Origin: Panopea generosa | Taxonomy: Eukaryota; Mollusca; Bivalvia; Adapedonta; Hiatellidae | Length of the DNA: 64,000 nucleotides | Assembly: GCA_029582155.1 (NCBI GenBank) | Contig: CM055911.1 | Span: forward strand, 51,769,419-51,833,418 | Direction: 5' to 3' | Notes under the pieces: model-generated | What the model was told of the DNA's origin: nothing | Database searches by the model: none | Seen by the model: only the letters and a program-made list of their open reading frames with translations | In this document: positions 22,940 through 34,264 of the stretch, one piece after another | Layout: every line of letters begins with the position of its first letter | Numbering within the stretch: the first letter of the stretch is position 1 | Translations under genes and position numbers: made by a program

Positions 22940-23150
22940 TTTCCCGGTCGGGTCCGATAAATAGCAATCTTGGGAAAGCTACATTTGAGCACGTTGATTG
23001 GTCAGTCACTTCAACTGAAGTTTGAATGACGTTACAGTTTAGTAAACATTCAATTGCTATGTATTGTGGGACATGCGTGGAATTCTGCTTTTTAATTGGT
23101 GGTTAATAAACCTGATTCGGGAAATATTATATTTTAGGATAGAATAAACT
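22940..23150 (+). repeat. Dispersed repeat H, copy 3
   Basis: Shares GGTCCGATAAATAGCAATC, GGGAAAGC, GAGCACGTTGATTGGTCAGT, TTTGAATGACGTTACAG, TTCAATTGCTATGTA and CCTGATTCGGGAAATAT. It is the second unit of a tandem pair with copy 2. Confidence 0.8.
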
Positions 23151-23154
23151 GCTC

Positions 23155-24185
23155 AAAAGTTTAACAATAACAAGACAAACAATTAAAATCACTTTATTCG
23201 ATTTTCAAGCGTTATGAACAGTTTCCCCTTTTTATTTTTTTTTGTTTATCAGATCAAGAAGATTGATAATCGCATAATTGATTGAGTTGAAATCGGTTAC
23301 GGACATGCATTCGAGCATGATTGAAAGACTGCAAATAAGTTGTATTGATGATAAATGGCAATTTGATAATTTGAGGGATAACTTGCAAACAGATTTCCCT
23401 AAAGCTTTATAATTGCTTTGCAACATGATCATTGATAACATAGACACTTTACAAGCGATTGTTTATCAAACAGTGAATGACAAGCAACAACAAAAATGAT
23501 ATATAGACTAATGTGAGGACATGATTCAGTATATATGTATAAGAATTGACTGAATCACAACTTTGCAAAAACAAATATGAGTTTTCGGATATGACAATAC
23601 GAGGAATTGTTCCTTTTCTGTTTTAAATTTAAAATTAAAAATACTCTGTTTTTGACATTGGACAGCCTTTGAGGTCTCAAAACAGTATTTAACATAACGT
23701 AACATATCTTTATAATATACAATTACGTTAAAATGACAAAACATGAATCCCTACGTTTCTAGAAAGAGGTAATCAATCTATACTCACATATATACATACA
23801 TTTGATAGTAGATATATGTGAAGTTCAACTATATGTATTTTAACCCGGCGGGTTTTTTATTGTTAAATTTTTTTTTTTATCATACTCATTTCTCAGTAAA
23901 CATCAAATAAACTTTACCTGTGTGTTCACTATCTTACAGGTGACTGAATTGGTCAAGAGCATTCACTGATTTATTTAGGTAGAACTATTGTCCCTTTTCA
24001 CTAAGACAATTCGGTTTACTTGTTTTAACAATGTCATTTCTCAGTAACTACTTTCCATATCTCAATAAAACATTGCATGTCTGCTTACCATCATTCAAGA
24101 CGCATAGTGGAATAACTCGGTTTTCATTTTATGAGACAGTAAGAACACTTTGACATTAAGATGATATTTCAATTATACCCCGGTA
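23155..24185. other. Unassigned, with a short protein-like frame
   Basis: A polypyrimidine tract ending in CAG (23223-23252) resembles a splice acceptor. Just after it a plus-strand frame at 23305-23412 encodes 35 residues beginning MHSSMIERLQISCIDDKWQ, mixed charged and hydrophobic and unlike the low-complexity frames elsewhere. I do not recognise it, and the two signals are not in an open common frame. Confidence 0.2.
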
Positions 24186-24189
24186 AGTT

Positions 24190-24424
24190 AACAGCTTGAC
24201 CCAGCTCTCCCCATTCGGTCCGTTAAAAAGAAGAGCTGAGAAAAACACACTGGAGCACGTTGCAATTGTTTGGTTAGTTACTTCGACTGAAAGTTTGAAT
24301 GACATTTTAGAGTTCACAAGCTATCCATTGTATGACAGGCACATAATTCCCTGCTTTGCATATTAAGGGTTATAAGACCTGATTCAGGTTCTGCCTCGCT
24401 CCTCCTCTGTCATCATTAACAATT
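24190..24424 (+). repeat. Dispersed repeat H, copy 4
   Basis: Shares GACCCAGCTCTCCCCATTCG, GGAGCACGTTG, TTTGAATGACATTT and AATTCCCTGCTTTGCAT with other copies. Its 3' end (TAAGACCTGATTC, CTGCCTCGCTCCTCCTCTGT, CATCATTAACA) is almost identical to 28672-28734. Confidence 0.75.
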
Positions 24425-24724
24425 ATTGGTCGTCTAACTTTCATGTTCATGTTCAGCTTCATTAAAACTTTCTCTCAGTCAATGTATTACTCGATTATAT
24501 CAATGCATGTGTAAAAGCTGAAAACGAAGCTATTTTATCAATGGAGATAACAGCCCTATCTGATGTTACTATACAAGCAAGTGTTTCAGTCTCAGATTTT
24601 GCGTTAGGATGGTAAACATGTCTACTATTTCTTCAGACTGTTTATCTCGATTACCTCGGTATCTACAGTGTAAACAAACAGATTACTTATCTGCAGCGAC
24701 AGTTGTTTTTTTGTTTTATCTGTA

Positions 24725-24955
24725 ATGAGTTTAGTTTTGCTCTTGCAGCATTTTGTTTTACCTGTAATTAGTTTTTCTTTTGTGGCAGTGGCTTCTGCAG
24801 AGTCATCGAGTACCTCTGCTTATTGCTTCACTAATTTTATATATGTATCTGACTTTGTTGTTTTTTTCGGTTTTACACGAAACACATGTGCATGGTGCAG
24901 CATTTGTACGAAAACAGGTGGGAGTACCATCCTTTACGCTGCATATTGTTTATAA
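24725..24955 (+). CDS. Possible 76-codon secreted-peptide frame (weak)
   Basis: The frame starts with ATG (G at -3) and its product begins MSLVLLLQHFVLPVISFSF then VAVASAESS, which looks like a signal peptide with cleavage after ASA. The rest carries five cysteines, including CAWCSIC. The DNA contains an imperfect internal repeat (TTTTATCTGTAATGAGTTT and TTTTACCTGTAATTAGTTT), so hydrophobicity may simply reflect T-rich DNA. No promoter, intron or homologue was recognised. Most likely a chance frame. Confidence 0.1.
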   Translation: MSLVLLLQHFVLPVISFSFVAVASAESSSTSAYCFTNFIYVSDFVVFFGFTRNTCAWCSICTKTGGSTILYAAYCL

Positions 24956-24959
24956 AGTG

Positions 24960-25078
24960 ACGACCATGTGAAAATTGATGTTGGGCATATTCGTTAGTCA
25001 GGCTTTAGCATCCAGCTGGTGATTTTGTCAATGATGTTTGTAAGGTGACAAAGTTGCCATTTTATCTGTATGTAAACT
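24960..25078. other. Spacer
   Basis: Nothing supported was found between the weak frame and the MITE. Confidence 0.4.
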
Positions 25079-25305
25079 GGTCATACCTAATACCGCGAGT
25101 CTAATTTTATTTCAACCATGTAAAGAATGGCGTCAATAAGAAACAGTAATAAGGTTACTCAAGTGTGCTGAGTAATAAACAGTTGCTGGTACGAAATGCC
25201 AATAAATGCCGACGCTAACGGAAGTTGGAGCTTTGCACATGTCTTCCCAGATTGTTTTTATACGGGCATTCGCGGTAATAGGTATATCGCGGTATAAGGT
25301 ATACT
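25079..25305. mobile_element. MITE-like element with CATACCTAATACCGCG ends
   Basis: Left end GGTCATACCTAATACCGCG and right end CGCGGTATAAGGTATACTG are imperfect inverted repeats. An additional inner arm CGCGGTAATAGGTAT lies at 25271. No clean target duplication was found. It has no coding capacity. Confidence 0.65.
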
Positions 25306-25309
25306 GTAT

Positions 25310-25825
25310 ATATATTTTGTTAGTATTATCAATATTTTAAACATTGGCTTGCAAGTATGTTATAGGAGTGGTTGTTACATTGGCTGCTTCGTCTCATGTT
25401 AAACATATGTGTTGTTATCTGTAACATATTTGCGCGTAAAGACAATATTATTTCTATGTTGTGCTATTTATTTTAAGCATGCTTGTACATGTGAAAATGA
25501 TGTTATAAAAATAAACTATTAGAATAAATCAACAAAATTCTGTCTTCAGTGAAATTATAGTTTTGTACTTTAACACCGTTAAACATATGTTCAGAGTAAT
25601 CTAAATAATATAAAAATAATGTTTAATGCGAGAAGACATATTTTCCAAGTATTTCAAGTTCGGGATTACTGACGTTAAACATTTAACTCTATTTTATTTT
25701 ATCAAAATCAATATTATTTAACTAGTATTTTCAAAATTAGTAGTAAGTATTACAATATATGAGTTTTACTTTTTATATCGCAGATGAACACGTTCATATA
25801 TTAACCACTTCATCTTACAATACGG
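25310..25825. other. No recognisable feature
   Basis: AT-rich. Nothing supported was found. Confidence 0.5.
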
Positions 25826-25965
25826 TTCTTCGTCTAAGGCGCTGTCCCAAGATCACTTACCCCTCGCCGCTGTGACCGTGGATTCGAGCTCTGTTCAGTC
25901 CCTAAACTTTGTTTAACGTGTGGAAAGAAATGGTTCTACTCAATCCACTTCTTCTATCCATAAAT
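25826..25965 (+). mobile_element. tRNA-Leu-type SINE, copy 2, 5' truncated
   Basis: TCGTCTAAGGCGCTGTCCCA and AAGATCACTTACC match the D-arm and anticodon side of the Leu-type head, with a B-box-like GGATTCGAGCTC near 25882. The body has the core variant GAAATGGTTCTACTCAATCC. The first part of the head is missing. Confidence 0.75.
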
Positions 25966-26146
25966 TCATCATGCAATACATCGATACCTGACTGAATTAC
26001 TCGTATGGATCAAATATTTAATCAAAGTGTTCAAGCACAGGGCAGTACCGTTAAAATAGCAAACAAGCTTTTAGCTTGGTTTTATAAAAATATCGTATAT
26101 TGAATGCTCATTTGAAGTTGAGCCAGTTCCCAGGAAAATAAGTTAG
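25966..26146. other. Spacer
   Basis: Nothing supported was found. Confidence 0.4.
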
Positions 26147-27095
26147 GTAGTGGTAGCAAACGCTTAACCGAACTGAACGCATTCCTTGTAGTGCGTTTAA
26201 CTGACCTGAACACAGAGCTGTTTTGCGTCTGCATTGACTATAGAGCCGGGTATACAAACGTTTAACTCACCTGAACGAAGACCTATTTTGCGATTGCATG
26301 GACTATAAAGCCGCGTAAACTAACGTTTTACTGAGTTGAACGAAGACCTGTTTTGCGTCTGCATGAACTATAGAGCCGTGTATACAAACGATAAACTGAC
26401 CTGAACGAAGACCTGTTTTGCGTCTGCATGAACTATAGAGCCGTGTATACAAACGATAAACTGACCTGAACGCAGACCTGTTTTGCGTATGCATGACCTA
26501 AAGAGCCGTGTATACAAACGTTTAACTGACTTGAACGCAATCCTGTATTGCGTCTGCATAGACAATAGAACGATGTACACAAACGTTAAACTGGATTGAA
26601 CCTAGACCTGTATGCGTCTGCATAGACATTAGAGCCGTATATACAATTTTTAACCGGACTAAACGCAGTGCAGTTTTGCGTCTGCATAGACAAGAGAACG
26701 GTGTATACAAACTTTAAACTGGACGAACGCAGACCTGTTTTGCTTGTAGAGACAATAAAACAGTGTATACAAACGTTAAACTGAACTGAACCTAGACCTG
26801 TAATTCGTCTGCATAGTCAATAGAACAATGTATACAAACCTTTAACTCGACAGAACCTAGGCCTATATTACGTCTGCATAGACAAAAGAACGATGTACAC
26901 AAACGTTTATCTGGACTGAACCTAGACCTGTTTTGCGTTTGGATAGACAATAGAACGATGTTAACAAACATTAAATGGACTTTACCTACAACTGTATTGC
27001 GTCTGTATAAACATAAAAACGATGTGTACAAACGTTTAACTGGACTGAACCTAGACCTGAATTGCGTCTGCATAGACAATTGAACGCTGTATAAC
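26147..27095. repeat. 65-bp tandem array
   Basis: GAGCCGTGTATACAAACG starts at 26373 and 26438 (65 bp), and TTTTGCGTCTGCATGAACTA recurs with the same step. There are about 14 to 15 units. The central units (26330-26520) are nearly identical; those beyond 26560 are more diverged (AGAACGATGTACACAAACG). Four overlapping minus-strand frames of 60 to 100 codons are by-products of the array. Confidence 0.92.
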
Positions 27096-27274
27096 AACCA
27101 AATATATCGTGCTATTGTTCCACACTCGTTATTACCAAATCATCATCAGATAATAAACACATCAATATGGCGGAAATGAATGAATCCCATATGAATAGAA
27201 CATAAACAATCTAAGACACGTGGTCTGTGATCAATAAATAATAAGAAATTCCTTCATTTTGGTGTTTTTTAATC

Positions 27275-27465
27275 AGGAAATAACTGCAAAGCTAAACAGA
27301 CATAATTATGCTTTGAATCGGAAAAAATGATTGATTGTTTTCTGTACTGAGGCGCAATGTATTATATCAATCATCATAGAGACTCTGGCCGAGGGGGATT
27401 CGAATTAACGACACCTGGATTGATAGTCAGACGCGCTACCGACTGAGCTACATTGTAAATGGTAG
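27275..27465 (-). mobile_element. tRNA-derived SINE, family B, copy 2
   Basis: The minus-strand head reads TGTAGCTCAGTCGGTAGCGC with B box AATTCGAATCCCCC, close to the head at 11460-11530. The body toward 27275 is eroded but keeps AATCATCATAGAGACT and a GAATCGG word. Repeat I copy 2 starts about 100 bp downstream. Confidence 0.8.
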
Positions 27466-27569
27466 GGTCACTGAACTTCATCAATGACCATTTTCCTTTT
27501 TTTTTTTGTCATTAAGATTATTTCGTGTCTCACGTTAACACAGTTATGTAGTTGCGATGTATTTAGGTA

Positions 27570-27990
27570 TCACTTAACAATTACCTTCCTTACTTGGTGG
27601 TAGCAAAGTTTTTTGCGACAAGGTATTAAACAGTATAAATCGGTTGACCTTATTTTTGTTGAAAACCATAAAATCGTCATATATCTTTGTACATATGAGA
27701 ATGTTGGAACATTTTCATAAGTTCTGCAAAGTTTGCATGACATTTGACACTGTTAGACGATATGCTGAAGCTATAACAATTCAAAGATGCGTATTAAAAC
27801 ACTGCAACAAATGTTGCAACAACCATTATGATTGTCATAAATGGGTAACATCAATCCATCGAAATTGTGAAAAAGCAATCTAGTGGTAATGTATTCAGTG
27901 TCCCAGAAGTGCAGTTCTCTATATGTAGAACAGTGAAAAAAATTATTGTTGTGTGAGACGTATTACCTGCCTACACAATTCAATAGTCAA
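27570..27990 (+). repeat. Dispersed repeat I, copy 2
   Basis: Co-linear with 10715-11160: TTACCTTCCTTACTTGGTGG, TTGGAACATTTTCATAAG, GCTGAAGCTATAACAATTCA, AAAGATGCGTAT, AAATTGTGAAAAAGCAATC, AATGTATTCAGTGTCCC. A 79-codon frame (27644-27883) is not conserved in copy 1. Confidence 0.75.
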
Positions 27991-28172
27991 TTTGCCATGA
28001 ATAATTATTTCACGGAGCATCAGTACGCCAGCAACTACATTGAGAATAAACTGATGCTCTGCTTTGCCTATATTTTTTCGTCATTAAAATAATTATATAG
28101 CACGCATTAACACGACAGATTTGATATGTATCAAAAGATACTAGATCGGTAATACACGGAAACGCCAATTAG

Positions 28173-28560
28173 CGTTTTTTTTTCTGTAATTATAATATAG
28201 CTAATCAAGTATCGCGAATTGTAAGACAGCTTAGTAGCACCCGATCAAAACGCCACCAGCACCACTCAATATCCTGGAAATCCTACACCAGGGGAAAAAC
28301 AGCGCAGGGAAAGTCACTGAACAGCAAGAGAAAGTACCAAAGGCTGGTAAAAAGTGATGAATAGTTGCACGTCTTGGAGTAGGGTAAACATATCTCAGAA
28401 TTTCAGTTAGTAACGAGAACAAAGGAGGGGTTAGTGAAAGTCGAGCATTGAGAAAACGAATGTTAAAATGGCTGGGTGGGAAGGAAGATATGGGGAATAA
28501 AAATATGGGAAAATAGTATCACGCATTAATGCATCGGGTTCGGCCCACACGATGGATCAA
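28173..28560. other. Less AT-rich island with open frames on both strands
   Basis: The stretch has higher G+C and purine content than its surroundings. A plus-strand frame at 28173-28364 (63 codons) is basic and includes KRKYQRLVKSDE near its end; it follows a T-rich run ending in AG at 28200. A minus-strand frame covers 28231-28422. I do not recognise either product. An exon or an old transposon piece is possible. Confidence 0.2.
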
Positions 28561-28671
28561 TATGTTTATTCCACGTTACTTCATTTATACAAGATATTTA
28601 CATATATTTGACTTGCAACCGGAACTACATGTAGATCGGAAACAAACGGATAAACTGCCTATCGCTTTACG

Positions 28672-28734
28672 TATTAAGGGTTATAAGACCTGATTCGGAT
28701 TCTGCCTCGCTCCTCCTCTGTCATCATTAACACT
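28672..28734 (+). repeat. Fragment of repeat H tail
   Basis: GTATTAAGGGTTATAAGACC, then TTCTGCCTCGCTCCTCCTCT and GTCATCATTAACA are almost identical to 24358-24424. Only this 3' piece is present. Confidence 0.8.
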
Positions 28735-28739
28735 ATCGC

Positions 28740-30240
28740 TAACGGTATCATATCTAAAACATATCCGGAAAGGAAATCGTTATTGCGTTAACCGTTGTCT
28801 TGACTATCTCCAAATTATTTGCGTCTTGATATCTAATGTGTCTCAGATAGTCAACGGAGTAGAATAGAAAAAAGCAAATATACTCCTTGTCTTTCATTGC
28901 ATCTTTGTATGGCCAGGTGTTAATTTCTGAGGGAGGTCAAACATAGGCAAACTTGTTTAATAATGATTTCTATATCATTCGTTATAAATACTTAAAGTTG
29001 TTGTCTTTCTTTTTCTATTTCTATTATTATCAAACAAGTTAATTGCCTAAATCTAATTTAAAACATCAAATGTAATATCCTTTAGTCGTTATACAGATTA
29101 AGCTGATTTTTAAACTGTAAATTAATAAAAGATGTTTCAATTATTTTAGACATCTGATTCAAAACATTATTCATGCTCTTTCTATTAGGATTTATAAGTC
29201 TTGTTAAGCATATTTTGATATACTAATCAAAGCAGCTACACTAGACACCTAGGAAGTTGGTCGATATCTCAACTAATTGAATTCGGATTTTATCAACATT
29301 TGGATGAAAGGAGAAATAATAGAAACAATAGATTATGGTAATTGCCTGTAAATTAAAGTTGTTTATCTTAATAAGTTCATTGCAAAATCGTTATTAATCA
29401 TAGCAATACACGAAGTCTTTATTCAAAATTCGCTAATCAGCCCCGTTTGCCCGAATAACTGCTCTGCAGCAACTCTTCGAGGAGTTACAGTAGTTCTGCA
29501 GGTATATCTGAGGTTTGGCACCAGATACATCGTACTTACACTAATATTTCATTTACCAAGGATAAGATCTCTCATTCGCTAACGGGATATTTGCAGGATC
29601 TTTTCCATTACAAAGTGTAAAGTGTTGCCGCATTTAATGCTGTTTTTCCAGATATATGTATACACGTGTATGTTCATATATATCACTTAAAATATATTAA
29701 ACGAACAAACGTACTTATGAGATGTGAACTTACATGTAACAAAGTAAGTGAGCACGAAAGGGGTTCTTGTATATATAAGTTCATATCTCATGAATGTTCA
29801 AATGTCTCTATTTGTGCATATATTAGTCCGCTTGAATGACCTCATCACGTCCTGTTGTGAGTTTGTCAAGCATCGATACAGAGGTTAATGTTAAAGTTAA
29901 TGAACGGAAAAGCAAAAGCCTCTTGTGCACACTGTTGCTCCGTGACGATAAATGTGTTAATAATTTATTTTACCTAATCACCAATCGCAAATCTCAAACA
30001 ATTTTAATTTTATCAAATTTCATACCCGAATTTAAGCTGATCGTTCCTTGACATGCGATCATAAGAAAAATGGAGGACGAAATAATTGTATTATATCGGT
30101 TCAAAAAGGAAGTTACGTCGTATTTGGATAGGCTGTTGTAGATAATGGAATCATATTATGGAAAGTAATAAAATATAATAAAAAATAGTAACAGTAAAAC
30201 TTCTGATATTCATCATTTTTAAAATTAGCTTTCATGTTAG
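28740..30240. other. No gene; one inverted repeat
   Basis: Contains arms 29715-29732 and 29776-29793 that are inverted copies (16 of 18 bases) with a 43-bp loop. Otherwise AT-rich with no recognisable feature. Confidence 0.45.
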
Positions 30241-30242
30241 TT

Positions 30243-30432
30243 TATACTTATTTATTTTAGCCTGATTGCGATGAAAGCTCAGAGCTTATATGAACCGCTC
30301 TCAAGTCCGCTTCCTGAGTAGAACCAATACTGACTGTTGTTTTATGAGAGACATCGGGTCGAGCTGGGGATCGAACCCGAATCCTCTGGCAAGAGTGGCC
30401 AACACTCTACCCATTAGATTACCTCCCCGCTT
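30243..30432 (-). mobile_element. tRNA-derived SINE, family C, copy 2
   Basis: On the minus strand the B box reads GGGTTCGATCC (from GGATCGAACCC near 30370). The core contains CAGTATTGGTTCTACTCAGG and the 3' end ATCGCAATCAGGC. It overlaps chance frames on both strands that should not be read as genes. Confidence 0.85.
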
Positions 30433-30434
30433 AA

Positions 30435-32160
30435 CATTCTTAATGTTCTGTACTATAAACATAAAGTATATAAACACATTCTTTAACAAACTAGTTCAAT
30501 GTCATAGAGCAATGATTAAAAGCTTTAATGTTGGTCGTTGTGATTCAAGAGTCCAATACACGTTAACCTTATATTCTAAGTACTTGTTCAATTAATTTAT
30601 ACGTGAGAGATTTATTTAAAATCAGCCGTACGAAATCGTTTGACAATATATGTAAAATGAATATGTTTAGAACGGAAATAAGGAAAATAATGATTTTCTT
30701 GTTTACCTATAAAACCAATCACAAACACATTGTAAACTTGATTTTTGTATTTTGTACACAGCTTTTAAGCGTGTGTCTAATATAACGAGACAATTATCCC
30801 TAGATAAATTCACTACTGCTTTGACTCCTCTACTATAATTGCACAAAGCCATCACAAACATACTGTAAAGATGATTTTCTGTTTTCGTATAAACTTAGTT
30901 CTTTTATCTTTTACCAAATAGTTTGCGCTGTTCTGTTTGAAATAAATACGATACTGGTTGCCTAATTTACGAGATATGCCTATAATTGCATCATTACTGC
31001 TAGTGTTTGCCGTGCGTGTACAAAGACATCTGATCTCATCAATATTAAAAAGTTATTCAAATACAAAGTGGTGTCTTCTTTTCAACAAAAGCGATAGTCT
31101 CAGTCGGTAATATGATATAAATGATGTTATAAGGACATCCTAACTTCATCAATTTGAAACAGTGTTATTATTTATTGTTGCTTTTGTTTCCCATGCGTGA
31201 AAACTGTGCAGTTTGTCTATTGGGTAAAATAGAATAGTTTTAAGTCAGTTATGTTCTATATCATATACACTCGTATATTTATATGAGGCGAATTATTTGT
31301 GAACAACTAGACATAAATCTGCAAGCAGACTACGGTGAGCGCGCCTAGCTACACTGAACACCAAGAAAACAAAAACATATCATCAACCAACCAAAATGAA
31401 TTAATGTCATCTATGACTTATATAGAATGTTTTTTCATATAGAATCAACCCCCTCAAAATATATGGTTTCAATCAAAATTTTTATCAAGATGTAACACTC
31501 AAGACGTCTGGACGGTATGGACAATTTATATATACATGAACTGATAGCTTAAATGAGTAGGGATTCATAGCTACACGCGCTTTATAAAGAACAAACATGG
31601 ATAAACGTAGGATCATGAAGGTAATAAATATACATCTTGTACAAGCCGAATGACAACGTTGACAGTTTAACGAAACTGCATTGCTTCGGTCTTGGTGAAT
31701 ATCACACATATTAGATTCTTATATTTGGATATTGACCTCATCATCCGACAATAAATGTATGAAATGTAGCACCTCATATTTTAAAGTACATATAACACAA
31801 TCGTTATTTTAAGAGCAGTTTGCTATTAGCTCAATTGTAAATCTTATTTAAAAATGCTTTAATCGTGACTAAGTATACTTTTTGTAGCCATTGTATTGAG
31901 GTATTTTAATACACCATAAAATAAAGATGAAACAAATAATTAAACTGGCTATTATTCAATGATTACAAATAAATGGAGTTACAAATCTACGGATATCCGG
32001 ACATCACTGTTGGCTGAAATGTTAAAATAAGTAGCACCCTATCATTTACTCGTTTACCAATTAGAAAACAATAAATAGACGGTATAAACGTTGTGGTATA
32101 TCTTGGCATACACCCATGTAACACGACAATGCTAATTTAATTTAACGTTAAATAAAACAT
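30435..32160. other. No recognisable feature
   Basis: AT-rich, with short chance frames only. Confidence 0.5.
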
Positions 32161-32162
32161 GA

Positions 32163-32370
32163 AATCTTCACATATGGCTGGAAATTACGCACCGCTATGG
32201 AACTGTAATCTTCACATATAAATGGAAATTACGCAGCTTTTTAAAACGTGTGATTTTCACACATGAATAGAATTTATGCATGGCTTTAAAACGTATAGCC
32301 AATATTAATTAAATTTGTAAGCCGTCATAAAAGTGTAATCTATACATATGAATGGAAATCACGCACCAAC
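32163..32370. repeat. Degenerate tandem repeat
   Basis: GTAATCTTCACATATAAATG and relatives, each followed by GGAAATTACGCA or a variant, occur near 32170, 32206, 32247 and 32335. Four uneven units show an old array. Confidence 0.65.
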
Positions 32371-32604
32371 ATCAAAATAAATAAAGATAAATACTTAGTG
32401 CAACAATAAAAACGTTTCACTGATTGCAAAATACAAAATCTTACTGAATGAAATTACAATAATTTAATTGCTATTCTGGAATTCTAAATGTATTCCGAGA
32501 ACGAATCCATAATGTATAAGAGAGTCATTATTTGAGACAACCACATTGACACGATATAAGAAACTTCGTTGTAATTCTGGATTGTAACAGCTACAGTTTT
32601 TACT

Positions 32605-32631
32605 CATATATATATATATATATATATATAT
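32605..32631. repeat. TA microsatellite
   Basis: About 13 TA dinucleotides in a row. Confidence 0.9.
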
Positions 32632-32634
32632 CAC

Positions 32635-34145
32635 ATGTAACCTTAGGTGTTGAATATCTTTTAGCCAAGGATAAGTCATGTACTATTAAAGTGAAGCCAG
32701 GCGGACAAACAGTATGTAATAGTAAGCGTTCATTTAGTAAACGTTTAAGAATTAAGAAACCCTAGGGAGCGACCTAAGGGAGAGACCAAAGGGAGTATTA
32801 AACGTCATTTGACTGACAGTTTGGCTTCATTTGACTGACTCCGGCGGAGATATGATGAAAGCTAAGATGACTGACGTATTAAAGATGATGTTTGTCAAGA
32901 CCATTTCTAAGCATAGCTCGTGCGGTTTTGTAGTTTGTACATGACTCGTTCAGAATTGAATAAAGGGCGGAGTCTGTGCAATGCTATTCACGCGTACACA
33001 GTGATGACACCACACTTGTGAAAATCGAAGCCATTCCATCGGTTGTCAAATGAGGTTTAACACTAATGCAATTTAGAAAGATGGATGATCTTAAAGGAAA
33101 TTGTGACATAATTGTGATAGTATGCCTTTAAGTCATGTAACAAATAATACAAATATCTGATCCGATAACATAAAAATGTAAATTACTGACTTAACCTCTC
33201 ACAGTTGCGCCCCTTTTCCCATGGTTATACGATAATTGCGCTTAAAAATGACTTATGTAACTTAGTAACTTTTCAAAATGATCCATAAGGGATGTAATTT
33301 CTTGCTGTCGATGAGCAGAGCAAAACAGACAGCATACACTGCGATAAATCATCACTGGTGTTAAAAAGTGACTGGTCAACCTACCAGTTATTGCGCATTT
33401 TTATATCCGGAAACATTCCTGCTTTAGGAAAAAATAATAATACGCGAAATTTCTTTTTACAGTGCAAATCCTAAACCTTATTTTATAAAAACAAAGAACA
33501 AAACTTAACTGAGTGTTGAGCCTTAGGTATAGGATATCACATTATTAACTTACTATGAAGTTATTAAGAATGTCTATAAACCAATTAACCAGTTCACGCA
33601 AATAGTTAATATGCATTTTGCACATTGCTATCTAATTTATAGCAAACATATATGTCATTTTGATTGAAATAAAGGCCTAGAATTTATACTTTGTGCTAAA
33701 GCTACCAATAGATGCTTCATAAGTTCTATAATCTGCCGGTCTTGTACCAAAACATATGACCCCATCAATAAATATATATATAATGTAGTGCCTGTGATAG
33801 TAACGGTAGTCTATGTCAGTTATGGCATTATAATGGCTACTTAAACTATATTCTAGCGTGGGCAAAGATAATTCTGTTATACGTTTCCCATCGGAAAATA
33901 AATGAATATCGATAAAGTCTGTCTATGTGTAGCACAGTAGTGCCTTGATTAACTTGAGCTGTGTGGAAATGAAAATAAATGTATTTTCATTGGAAACAAA
34001 TAAATCCTCATAAATCAATTATTTTTACTGGGGTTTATCGCCATTTTTTCAACACATTTCGTGTTGCATATGGCATAAGCATCCTGTTTTATTAATGACC
34101 GAAAAGAAGATCCAACGTCCTTCAGCCTCCGTACAGTAACTGGCG
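32635..34145. other. No confident feature
   Basis: AT-rich. The GGGGTTTATCGCCATTTTTT motif near 34031 echoes 4204 and may be a SINE-tail relic. Nothing else is supported. Confidence 0.4.
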
Positions 34146-34149
34146 AATT

Positions 34150-34262
34150 TTCTAATATATATAAAAAAAAATTGCGCGAGCGGGACTCGATCCTAGGTCC
34201 TTAGCGGTGTGAGTTATGCGATCTTGAGACAGCTCCATAGACCACTCGGGCACGGAGGATCT
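34150..34262 (-). mobile_element. tRNA-Leu-type SINE head, copy 3
   Basis: The minus strand reads CCTCCGTGCCCGAGTGGTCT at the D arm, then CTGTCTCAAGATCGC, and B box GGATCGAGTCCCGC. Only the head is clear; the body is short or eroded. A GGGGTTTATCGCC tail-like motif lies about 120 bp away. Confidence 0.75.
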
Positions 34263-34264
34263 TC

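Noticed and set aside
26303-27097. Set of overlapping minus frames with similar sequences
   Set aside because: Products of the 65-bp array; 65 is not a multiple of three, so the frame changes with each unit.
27375-27462. Possible intact tRNA gene on the minus strand
   Set aside because: A and B boxes are good, but the acceptor stem does not pair and the anticodon stem is imperfect. The same head occurs at 11460 with a shared 3' body, so it is a SINE.
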